From Erythrophleum ivorense (Eukaryota; Streptophyta; Magnoliopsida; Fabales; Fabaceae), in assembly GCA_026724425.1 (NCBI GenBank), contig JAIUCV010000001.1, positions 5,404,001-5,468,000 of the forward strand: DNA of 64,000 bases, read 5' to 3'. A program made the translations under genes and the position numbers. Below the pieces are notes generated by a model. The model ran no database searches, had not been told where the DNA came from, and saw only the letters and a program-made list of their open reading frames with translations. Shown one piece after another: positions 25,604 through 37,333 of the stretch; within the stretch, counting starts at the first letter, position 1; each line of letters opens with the position of its first letter.

Positions 25604-27671
25604 ATGAAGTGCGAGTTCCTTCTGGTTTTGTTGTTGTGGAGAATGATTCATTACTGTGAAGCATATCCTCTTAACAAGGATTATGATTATTTGAAACTAG
25701 TCTCCAGGTGGCCAAAGTCCTATTGCCTCACTCACGATGGCGCTTGCCAGGTCGATTCTATCCCACAAAATTTCGTTATTAGCCGCCTTCAGGCATTCAA
25801 ACTTCCAGACATTCCACTCCAGAATTGTTCCACACAATATGACTTGTCAGACGAAGTTGTAAGTGCTTCTCCTGTCTAAGAGATTGATCTTCTTTAGCAT
25901 GTTCAGTTTATTGAAAACAGATCAATCAATTTAATTATAAATTTATACTCTAAAGTACATGTGACTAGCATATGTTTATATATAATTATTCATAATTAGC
26001 TTAACTTTTCTATCTTTAACAGATCGGGTGTAGCTTCGGCTTTTTTCTTTTTATTTTGACACCGTAAGCTTGTCTTACATGAGTCATTGAACTTTTCTCA
26101 AATAAATGCAGCATACGAAAAAAGATACATAAACCAAGCCAATAAATTTAAAAAATGTAATTAAGCTTGTTAATATGCTTTTCTGATATGCTTACATAAT
26201 TATATGTTTTTGCATAATTGATTTAATCTACTTATGTTTCATAGATCAATTGATTATCTGAGAATCTCTGTGTAAATGCTTTCTTTTATAGTTTTTAAAT
26301 ATATGTTTGAATCAAATAAAATAGAGAAAATAGACATTCCTTATATTTAGATTTGAATCAGATACATATTTCTTTCTCTTCCTCTCCATGTACCTTGATG
26401 GAAACATAACCTAAAGCTTCACGGGCATGCACGTAGAGGAACGTGCAAACAAACAAAAAAACAGTTAGTGCAGGTTGATTAAATGATAACTCCATAATAT
26501 ATGTCTATATATATATATATATATATAGATGCATGACGATGGATGTTAATAATATATTTGTAGACGATGGAGACTTACAGGGAGGATCTGCTCAAATACT
26601 GGCCGGATCTATCAACTGATAGTTTTCTACTGAGCAAGGAAATGTGGAAGGAGCAGTGGAGAATGTATGGATCTTGCTCCGATGCCACCATGAACCCACA
26701 AGAGTATATCCTCTGCGCACTCTATCACAGAAAGGCCCATGATCTCAAAAGATTGTTGAAAAAATCAGGTATGTGTGTGTGAATATAATATATATATATA
26801 TATATATAATGAAAGAGTAAATTACAATAATCTCTTTTTTAAAGTTTGGCTAAATTATGTTTAATATTTTTTTATTTTAAAGATTGTAAGAGGCTCTCTT
26901 TTATTTTATTTTTAATCAATAAAATTAACTTTGTATATAATATATATTTTTTCTAAAAATAAAATTATATTTAATTGTCTGTAATATTTAAAAATAAAAT
27001 TATAGTTTCGTTTTAGAGCTTGTGTTTATTATCTGAAGAATAAAATAACAATTTTATATTGCGCAAAATATCAATTCTTTTAGTAGAAAATCAATTGGGG
27101 GCAAAGTTACGGAATATATATCAATATAATTTTCGTAATTTTTGAAATAAAAAATATTGAATATAATTTAGTCAAATCTCATGAATGATTAGCATAATTT
27201 GTTATATATATATATATATACATATATAATTTATGAATAAAATTCTGGTAAAAAAAATTTTTTAGTATTTGTTTTCAATTTTTTTTAATAAAAATATGTT
27301 TTGAAAGCAAATATTTGAAAAGTTGCATCTAATTATTAATTACTTCTATCCAAATTAAATTTATATAGTAAATGATAAAATAAAAGAGAAAGAATTGACG
27401 TAGGTTTGTTTTGGATATGTCAGGTATAATTCCTAGTGAATTTCCTTACCCAAGTCGAAGGATACTGAAGGATCTGAAGAGAAGTTTAGGGATGCAAGTA
27501 GACATCGTGTGTGAGACAAATACAAACGGCGTCATCTTCCTTTCGGAGATCCATCTGTGCATCGATTATTATGGAAAAACACTCAGAGATTGCTTTAATC
27601 GAGCAAAAGGGTGCGAGGACGATCCCATCTATCCTTACGGTCAATACCAACTTGAAGGCGTTCGTACGTGA
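25604..27671 (+). CDS. Ribonuclease T2-family protein with degenerate active site
   Basis: Exons 25604-25858, 26564-26768 and 27424-27671 (708 nt, 235 residues) have GT-AG borders and matching phases, with a normal T2 length. The start at 25604 is chosen over 25544 because it gives a good signal peptide (MKCEFLLVLLL...). The family fold is recognisable from YDYLKLVSRWPKSYC, the Cys pattern, YWPDL, WKEQW...YGSC and the C-terminal EIHLCIDY segment. However, the first catalytic box, normally F-T-I-H-G-L-W-P, reads FVISRLQA, so its His is Ser. The second, normally W-x-H-E-W-x-K-H-G-T-C, reads WKEQWRMYGSC, replacing His, Glu, Lys and His. The reading frame and splice sites are intact, so it is either a secreted non-catalytic T2 protein or a recent pseudogene. 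Its role is unknown. Confidence 0.85.
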
Positions 27672-28345
27672 GGAATTAGAATTCACCCCAAGAATAATAA
27701 TTAATGAGGGAAAATAAAAAATTATTATAAAGAAATAATTAAGAGGTTTCTAAATGTATGCTTAATTCTTATTTAGCCATAAATATAAACACATTGATAA
27801 GGGTGCATTTGGTGTGCTCATATATTCAAATTTCCGTATTCTAGTTATTTGGATGGTTAACTCTTTGGGATATATAGAAATCCTACAAGTATCCCATCTA
27901 CTAATTAATTAGGCTATAACTCTGTGGTATATTATTGATTTCTTTTTTAAATAACAAGAGGAAGAACAAATTATAATACATTATAACTGTAGCGAATAGA
28001 ACCGAGACTTCCAGCTTAGCTAGGTCTTCAATTGCTCCATAGCTGGATTTCCAACTAAACCAGCCTGATGTTTGTGGAAACTAGAGATCATAGACTAGAT
28101 GTCGTGTCTCACCATCTAAAGATTATAATCCAGCTACATCATAATGCTTCTTGTCCAAATATAGCATCTGCATTTGGTAATTTCTCAACTCAAAAATATG
28201 TTGTCTTGTTGGAAAATCCAATAAACAACTTTTCTGATAGCGAGTAAAAGGATCAGAAACCTGTCCTTCTGTCTCAGTTCTTCCCACTCCCATTTTTTTA
28301 TTAGCTCATTATTAAAATTTATAACAAATTTTGATTAGTCTCTCT
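27672..28345. other. Spacer between RNase T2 gene and kinase fragment
   Basis: No gene recognised. The stretch 27990-28240 is less AT-rich and may be eroded coding or retroelement sequence, but I could not assign it in any frame. Confidence 0.4.
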
Positions 28346-28532
28346 CACCGTGACTTCAAGTCCACCAACATATTACTGGACGACAAATGGGTGAGATTGT
28401 GGATCCAGTTTTAAAGTTGAAGGGTGAGATAGCAGGTGACTGTTTGAAGAAGTTTGTTGAGGTTGGGACGAGTTGTTTGGATGACGATGGGACAAAGTGA
28501 CCATCCATGAACGAAGAGGGTGGAAACGAAGA
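28346..28532 (+). pseudogene. Receptor-like kinase fragment (CrRLK1L/FERONIA-like), broken
   Basis: At 28346 the plus strand reads HRDFKSTNILLDDKWV, the catalytic-loop motif of a receptor-like kinase. The frame then shifts and continues at 28387 with GEIVDP...KGEIAGDCLKKFVEVGTSCL, which matches the lobe near the C-terminus (VDP...G.I..DCLKKFVE....CL..DGTKRPSM). The roughly 100 residues that should separate the two, including DFG and APE, are missing, and the Arg codon of KRPSM is TGA (28498-28500). An AT repeat interrupts the sequence after 28532. It is a dead, internally deleted fragment. The CrRLK1L assignment rests on the VDP...KKFVE and RPSM pattern. Confidence 0.75.
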
Positions 28533-31293
28533 TATATATATATATATATATATATAAGAATGAGGATTTCGTTGACATGCATGATTATTATTAATTGACT
28601 AGCAGCATTGGTGTTGGACATGCTTCAGATTCTACTGATACGAGCAACGAAGCGAGCATCACAAGTTGCAATGAGACCAGAAATGGTAACAAGGAATCTC
28701 ATACGTTGTTGTCTGCCAGTGACATATATATCTCACATCGAATTATAAGTCCAGAAGTGAAGATAAGAACACCACATGATCTGATCGAGTGTTTAACAAT
28801 TTTTTTCACATATTATATGTTTATTAAAAAAAATCTAATAACAAATATTTATGAAACTTTATGTAAATCTAATCTCTAATAATATGGTGTTGATTATAAA
28901 GTTGCATGTTATAAAAAGAGAAAGCTCCGTAAAAAAATTATAAGAAGAAGCCTATTTATTAATGGTAATAAATTAATTCATACATTAAATTAATAGACAC
29001 ATCTCTTTATTTTAAATGACACAATTTACCTTCATTATATCAAGGAACTTGTGTGTGATTTTGCTAAATTAAACTGATAATATCCCTTTAAAAAGGTGAA
29101 CTTCGTATTCTAAATTTTTTTAAAAAGTGGTGCAGGTCAAAGTTAATTGGATGTCGTATAGCTAAATGTATGCAGAATATATATTGGTGGAGTGACGTCA
29201 TAAAACTGTATAAACTTGTATTGTCTAATATTTGTGTTAAAATTCTTAATTCCACAATTTGAGAGTGAAGGAAGAATTGAACTCAAAACTTTTGGCAAAT
29301 AGCTTAAATCTTCTAAAAAAAATTATATATTTAATTCTTATAGCTTTACTCAATTTTTAATTTGAATCTTAAGAGTTTAAAAATTTATAGTTTAAATAGT
29401 TTTTAATCTAGTCTCTATTATTATATTTTTGTTAATATTTTGCCATATATGTGAGTTAATTTTATTTTATTACTTATATTTTTGTCATAAATCATATTTA
29501 GAGTATTAATATAATATATAATTATTTAGATCAACAAAATTTAATAGATACTCACAAAATTTTAACAATAAAGATTAAATTAAAAAAATTTCTAAATTGT
29601 AAAAACTCAATTACAAATTTTTAACTGATAAAGATTAAATTAAAAATTGAATAAAATTATAAAGACCAAAAGTATAATTTTCCCAATCTTTTACTATTAG
29701 ACCTCATTTAGGGGGAAACAAATTCTTTGCACTTCTTCTCCCTACACTTCTTTGTGCACATCTGATCTAAACCATCCAAATTAAATTTGGATAGTTTAGA
29801 TATGATTTTTTTAATTTTTAAATATTTTTTATTTTAAAAAATAAATAATAAATAATCTTTTAACTACAAATTTTTAAAAAATTAATTATTTTAATTAAAA
29901 AATAAAAATCTAAAATCTAAATCGTTTATATAAAATTTGAACAATTTAAATTACATCTCAAGGATGTACACAGAACTTGAAACCCATTTAGGGGATTGAT
30001 CAAATTTTCTATATATATATATATATATATATTGTGTGTAAGCATAAACTGAAAGCCTCATAAAATACAAATGTTGCACACTAGAAAAATCTTGAGATGT
30101 TTGATTCATATAAATTTTAATTTCCCAAGATACTTGAGAAATTAGAATATCCAGACACCAAACCTCAAGCTAAAGTAAATTCGGTCTATCTCTATTGAGG
30201 TAGAAATTCTACAGAATATTTTAAGAAAATATATCCTCCTTGCAGTAAAAAGTACTAACACTTTTTCACGGCATTTAAGTTTTCATGCATATAACAGATT
30301 ACTTCTTTCATCAATGAAGGTGTTATCAAAATAATCAGAGGAATGCTGATATCAACTCTAATTTGATAGAATATTATAATATACATGCATATACCTTCCT
30401 TATATTAAGCAAAATGACAAACACAACTTCATTATTTTAGAAATATATCCACTTTTTATTTCAGGCTTATCATTCTACATTTCATTCTTAGAACTTTCAC
30501 CCAAATATAAGTCAATTAGAAGCATATAGATTTTACAAGGGACATTATATATCCATTCATTCCGCACATTCACAATCCATCTAACGTGCCATATAAATTT
30601 AAGAGCTTATGGAAAGGTTTCAAATTTCCATTGAATAAGAACAGTAATTATACAAGATATGGCGGTAGTCGCCTGCAGAAAGCCAATAATCTTTTGTGGT
30701 ACAAATAACGGCAGAAAATTTGAATCTTAAGACCTTATGCAAACCACCCAAATCACAAAACTAATAATCTTAACATTACAATGAATAAATTTCATACAAC
30801 TATATTCTACAATTTAACACACGAAAAGAAGTACTTGGGATAACACTCGTCAATCTTCCAGGCAAAGAGCCAATAGGGAACTCATGAGAAATGCATTCTT
30901 TATAGTGTCTCTTCCTGGTCAATATATATGAATGGTTTTGAGTTTTTGACTGAACCAACAATTTGGTCCTTAAATTATTATTATGATTATATAGTTTTAG
31001 TCTTCAAAAATTAGTGAATGCAAAAGTCAATGACTGAAAATAGTAAACTCATTGGGTAGTTAGTCCTTTTGTCAAGTGAATTAAGAATGCCGAAAGGGCT
31101 ATCATGCAGCAAGCTTACTATTTTCAAGAATTAACTTATACACTCACTAGTTTTCAAGAACTAAAGTTAAATAAATTTGACAATTCAGTGGCCAAATTGT
31201 TGTTTTAGTCTTATTTTTTTCCTCATGTATATGAATGGAATTTGTTGTTCTATACTTGGATAATTCATCAACTTAGAAAGAACACAATTGATT
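28533..31293. other. AT-rich spacer and SCPL 3' flank
   Basis: AT repeats at about 28532-28556 and 30002-30031. The frame at 28595-28879 begins with a Ser/Thr-rich stretch that may be the kinase tail, but it has no domain. A hairpin lies at 29765-29801. The SCPL 3' untranslated region should lie just below 31294, and 30185-30450 is the segment matched by the relic at 21545. Confidence 0.5.
29765..29801. repeat. Hairpin with 18-bp arms and one mismatch
   Basis: 29765-29782 (ATCTAAACCATCCAAATT) pairs with 29784-29801 except at one base, leaving a one-base loop. CATTTAGGGG occurs on both sides in direct orientation (29704-29714 and 29986-29995). It is probably a MITE relic. Confidence 0.6.
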
Positions 31294-34200
31294 TTAACTT
31301 GGCATGGGCTTGTTCTCCAAAAATGACCTAAAAAGAACGAATGCTTGGCGAGGCCGATGAAGCGGAACTTCATGACCAGCTCCTGTTACTGTAACCAACG
31401 TAAGCCCTTTATAAACTTGGCTCCATCCACCAACCTTCACGAAAACAAGAAAATTTCAGCAGATAGAAAAACAAGGCCATATTAGATTCCTGTTTTTAGA
31501 AACTAAGAAAATTTGTCCGGCAACTACTTCTTGTTCACAACTTTTGAAAGTTGTTTTCTATTTTCTGCATTTTAGAACAGAGTTAAGCTATTCTTTGTTT
31601 TGTCTCAAAAATATAGAGAAAACTACTTTTATTCATGGTCCATTTCATAAATAAATTAGTAAACTGACTTAATAAATTATTAATTTTTTTTAATCTTCGA
31701 CATCATGATTATTATTTTATTTATACATTTTTGATATTTGAAGTTATAATTTAAACATAGGCAAGTCAAAGTATAAAGTTAAAATTTTCAAATCAAATCA
31801 TATAAAACTTTATCCCAACTGTTTTAGAAATAATTTTTTTAAACGAATATCTGTTTTTTTGGTTTTCCAAAGTTGTGTTTAAAACTTGTGCTTGTGCTCG
31901 AAAACTATTTTCAAAAACCAAAAAACAAAATCAGAATCAAACAGGGACAGAGTTACTACTCTGAGCAGTTAGCACTAACCTTGCCATTATCATACCAAGG
32001 GTACCAATTGATGATGGTAGGAAGTTTCAAGGCATCAATAGAATATCGAGTGGCAGTTACGGGAACCACAGAATCTGTGTCTCCACTGCCGAAAGGACTA
32101 ACTCAGTTATTAATCGAATCAAAAATATGAAAATGCCATTTTTCAATTTCAAACAGCAAATATAAATTGGTAACAACACGAATAATCTGCATTTTTCACA
32201 TAAAAGAAAAATATCACAGATTATGGCATTACCCTAAACTGCTTCATAGACCAAAATGGATAATTTACAAGAACAATGTCACAGAAAATGAAGCCAAGAA
32301 TGTTGAATGGTATATATGAGTGGTGACACTAGGAAAGATGATTCAGAAGGCATTAAAGAGTTTTTATGAAAAAATAAAATAAGATGAGAAAGACAATATA
32401 TAAGTAAGATGCAGTTAAGTTACAAAACAAGGCCAATTGTTGAAAAGTGCTAGCTGCAAGTCAGCAACCAGTGAAAGCATAGCTGCAAATGATATAGATG
32501 GAAAATCTAGATTGAAGTTACTAGTGAAAGAGAACACAAATCAACATGATTAATTCATCTCAACCCTGAAGCATCTTGTTGTTGATAAATAATAGTTATC
32601 ATTCAGCATTACATATCTTTGGCCCCAAAAAATTTAAAAAAAAAAACATCACATATCTAAATTTTTCAAAAAAATTCACTGACAACATGACACACCTAAC
32701 TGGTTTTTATTACAGGGTTATGTATTGAACAAATTTTATTCGTCGAGCATTAGTATAATTTCACTTCATTTGGGCAGAAGGAATTAATAAATCATGTCAT
32801 TTATACATTCTCAATCAACCTCGAAAAGGTGCAAGCAAGATTAGTAAGATCCTAAATTGATGAAATATAGAAGATAGAGAAGACAAGTTATACTTGGCAA
32901 TTAACTTTTATATGTCCAATATCAGTCAAAGCCACCTTGTGTTACTTAATTTTCTATCCTGGAACCCAAAGTCTGGCCTGAATATTAAAATTGGAAACAA
33001 GAAATGTTGCCCAAGGAGCAAAATTACAAATTGCACATTGCAAGCCTGAAAACATTCGGAGGAGCAATCAGATAGATATTGAAACAGCCAATCAGGTAAG
33101 TCTCCTGACAACAATAGGAGAGCTTCATGTGAAAAAGGATAAGGATCAACCAAGGCCCAGCAGAGTCTCACTATGTTTTAGCCAAGAGAAATTATAATTT
33201 TGAACCTAGGAGTTCTGTTGGCTGACAAATCCCATATTTTAGCCTGCAGACTTGCAGATACTACTAATGCATTTATAAACTTTTGTAAAGACTTTACAGG
33301 CTTAGGCTGGTCAATTGTAGCTTTAGGAAGATGCAGCCTTATGACCGACTATGCAAATTGGTTTAGCACGCCCATAGTCCATAGGTATACAAAGAAACCG
33401 GGCATATGGTCCATAAAACTCATTCACCCCATTTTTATTTTCTTTCTAAATTTGGAGGAAGTTCAATGGGACACAAGCTAAAATTTTCTAGAACAGTGAA
33501 CTTAAACCAGCTGTCTGAGGTTTTTTTAACAATTTTTTGGTTGTCCATACACTAGAATGATTTCCTACTAATTTTAGGCAAGGGCAAAATCCATTATTGG
33601 CACTAGAGTAACAAAATAACAAAATATGGATAAGCGCACCTGTATACCCATATCTTGAGACCAGCATCAATGAGTTCTTGATATATTGGAAGCATAGATA
33701 GTGGAGAATCCGCCCAGAAGTTCCCAACAATATCACTGTTAAGAAAATTCTAAAGTTGAAGTTCTAACAGAATAGATCTCTTGGACATCTCAAATCTTAC
33801 ATAAATTTGCATTAGTATACCTGCATGTCTTCCATGAATATGGGATATTAGTTACATTGGCATGGAGTGCCTTTTGAACTTCAGGATGATTGAAGTACAA
33901 GTCTGAATACCTCTCAGTACAAGGATCATAAGCTCGAGACATCCATGGCTGGGTTTGAAAGTCGAAGGCAAGCATTTAGAAAAGATAAATAAATCAACTG
34001 AACAGTTAATGTTATATCTTTGCATTATAAAAATTGACCCTAAATAAGAAATTATTAATTTGAATGTTGAAATGATAGAACAAATCAGTTGCACTAAAGT
34101 TACATGACCAAGCAGAAAATTTCAGAACCTACTTCCTGATAAAAGACCCTTAAAATATTACTTCTTTGTTCTTTCTTTTCCTTCTTTTCCTTTCGTTGGG

Positions 34201-36634
34201 GCTGATTGTGCCTAAGTTAAGTGAGGGAACTATAACAGGCGAGTGCATGTTCTGGAATTATCATATATTATATTCAGTAGCATAAGTGAAGTTTTATCAC
34301 TACATAGAAAGATTGATGGAAGGAGACAGGCGTGATAGAAATAAATGAAATTTGTAGAAGACCACGTAATGAAGCTGGATAATTAACAGTAAGGAGAATG
34401 ACTTCATAATCCCAAAATAAACTCAAGTCCATATGTCCTTCTTAAGATTAAAAAGAGTTGAAGAATACTTGCTTGCATTCAGGATTGAAAACCTATACAT
34501 TGCAATATTTAGGAAATCCAATATGTGCGTTTTCATCTAGCATGTTTTGCAGGGTCTCTTAGGTGTAAAGTCCTTCATAGTCCATAGACTATCCACACCT
34601 CTAAAAATCCTGCAAACTGAAGATTATGATAGATATCCCAAAATTCCATCACATTCTCCACTAGTTTTAGCTCCAAAGATTCAGCCACTGACAGAAAATC
34701 AGAAACCTTCTGACTCCAAAAAATACTCCGGAGGAAGTTTCATTGATAGAAACTTATTGAGTGCAAAAACGGATGTAAGAAGCTAGTTTCCTGCTTGCAT
34801 TTCTATTGTAATATACATCATTCTCATTTACAAGTTCAACAGCACGCAAGGGCTTGCATCTAGATATATTATGCATTTTAAGTAAATTGAACTGAGTTGA
34901 TAAAAGAGCTTACATAGCGACCACCCAAACTGCGCTTGAGTGATACAGTATCATTGCATGGCTGTGTATAAATGCTATATGGGTCAATGTTTCCCTGCTC
35001 TAGAACTGCAACTTTTAGAGCCTTCATGCATTGTACTGATGGATGCAAGGAGGATCCAAAGTCACAGGCAATTTGTAGCATCTTATATGAGGAATCCGAA
35101 ATCAAACCATGGGTCCACCAGTACTCAAATGTGCCAACATAATCATGGTAATCATCAGTGACAGCGTTTCCAACCTGATAGAAATAGGTGAAAAATGACG
35201 CCCATTATATGATTATCAAACAACGTAGTAGCCTCTCCATAAACATAAGAGGTTAGAAAATCATCATTGTTCATATGAATCTTACAATCTCACCATAAAT
35301 CCCTTAAAATTTATAACCGGCTTCTGGACTCCCTTATTTTTTTGGTAAACAAGTTGAGCCAACTGAGGAACATAGTGACCTGAGCAGAAATTATAAAAAC
35401 AAAGCATTTAATTATTAATTCTAGAAACAAAATCCTTGAGAAAAAAAAGCAGACATATAAATTGAAGAAGGACCTGCATAACTTTCTCCAGCAATGTAAA
35501 AATCTCTATGCTTATACTGAGGAAACCTTTCAAACCAATTAACAAGAAATGTATAAGCATCTTCAGCTGCGAAGTCAAAAGACCCAGATTACAATCTCAC
35601 AAAAGCATGTAAAAAACTTGACACTATGACTAAAACAGGCAAAACTCGCATAAATTATTCAACCTCCGTAAGCAAGTTCTACCCTTAGCCGTTTGGTATG
35701 GCCAAGGGAAAGGGATTGCTTTTCTATAGCTGTGTTTAATATATATCGTACAATTGTAATCATTATTAAAAAATATCTGTCTTTTTTTATTACTTTTAAA
35801 AATAAGAGTATGAAAGTATTTTTCATTCATAAAATCACCTTTTTCCTTTTTATTTCCATTTTTATTCCTAATAATTCTGCATACCAACTGGCATAAATGT
35901 TACAACTATACTACCTGTTCTCTGGTCACCCACTGTGTACAGATCTGATGTTTCATTGGCATATGAAAAACCAACACCAGCAGGAGACTCAAGGAAAAGT
36001 ATATTGGCCACTGCAATGCCAATATAAATAAGCATTAAACATATATTGCACGGAAAAAACAGGAAGGAAGAATCTTAGGCAAAGTTTCTTATGTGTTTGC
36101 CATAGGTTCTCTAATAAAGACACAATAAAGGAAGATTTATTACAACTCAGCAATAATTTCAGAAAAGTTCATCCACATATTATATTTTTATCAAGAAACT
36201 TATATAGCAAACATAAAAGAACTCTCATCCAAAGAAGAAACTGCTGAGGGTGGGAATTTACACTTACAATTGTTCCAAGCATATGGATTCAAGTAAAGTG
36301 ACTTCCCATCAGTACTAATTCGAAAAGGGCCAATCTCTTCGGCTGCGCCATAAGCAATAGAGGAGCATCCAGGACCACCATTAAGCCACAAAACAAGTGG
36401 CCTGGACTTAGGTCCACGACTTGAAGGTGACTCAATCAACCAGTAAAATAATGCCCTCCCAGCTTTCTCATTCACAGTCACATAACCAGAGTACTGAGCA
36501 AATCCTACATTTTTTGGCTGTCCTGGTAAATGGGTTATCTTATCTCTCTTTTGATCTTCGAAAGGTGAGGAGGCTAAACAAATTGCAACAGAAATTGAGA
36601 AAAGTAAAACAACATAGAGCTGAGAATAACCCAT
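31294..36634 (-). CDS. Serine carboxypeptidase-like protein (SCPL27-type), complete, nine exons
   Basis: Peptidase S10 enzymes remove C-terminal residues, or act as acyltransferases, in the secretory pathway, vacuole or apoplast. Minus-strand exons are 36634-36268, 36010-35915, 35566-35474, 35379-35294, 35174-34914, 33948-33821, 33735-33640, 32085-31980 and 31434-31294. They sum to 1374 nt (457 codons plus TAA), normal for the family, and all junction phases agree. The protein has a hydrophobic signal peptide (about 1-21), GGPGCSS, and a complete triad: Ser about 183 in GESYA, Asp about 380 in SGDTDSVVP and His about 432 in GAGHEVPLHRP. N-glycosylation sequons occur as NETS, NDTV and NVTN. 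The GESYA context fits a peptidase; which substrate it uses cannot be read from sequence. The gene diverges from PWR across about 17 kb. Confidence 0.95.
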
Positions 36635-37298
36635 GAATCTATGAGCAAAACCCAGAAAGAGTAATAAAATATTTCTGGGTTTTTTAGCCTTTCACCTGCT
36701 TAATTCAAAAATCTTGGAGGAAACCAGATAGAAATGGAGGATAAGGGAAAGGAAGTAAATAACATTGGAATTGACGGGAAATGCTTTAAAGATAAAACTT
36801 AGAAACGTAAATCCCAAAGCAGTCCCAGATTTCGCTGAATGGATCTGAATTTTAATGACAGATATAGAGACAGAGATAGAGAGCGACAGAAACGTTCATT
36901 AAAATTTCGGATTTAATACACAATCCTAATGATTGTGAAAAGATAAAATGAGTAGTGGCAATTTAAGGCCATGCATTTTCTCGTCGACTTGATGATCAAA
37001 GCTTTGAAAATTTTCTTCAAAGGGCCTGTTCAGGACTAGAGTGGCGGCGGCACATGGGACTGCTCCTCAATGTTCAATCTTTGAGGCTAAGATAGACTAG
37101 TACAGGCTATCATTTGAAGAAATCATCACAAATATATAAAATTAGATGTAGGTCAATACAATTGGATGGGATCTATGTGCATTTGAAAAATTTTGAAAAG
37201 AAAGTAGACAAAATTTGAAAGAAAAAACAAAGGAGAGAGAATAAAAAAAAACAAAAAGTGACTCAAACAACTTATGAGTAATATTTTATAATAAATAA

Positions 37299-37333
<35 letters not shown>

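Noticed and set aside
34547..34786. Plus-strand 79-codon frame inside SCPL intron 5
   Set aside because: Flanking SCPL exons 5 and 6 splice directly in phase 0, and the frame has no recognisable domain.
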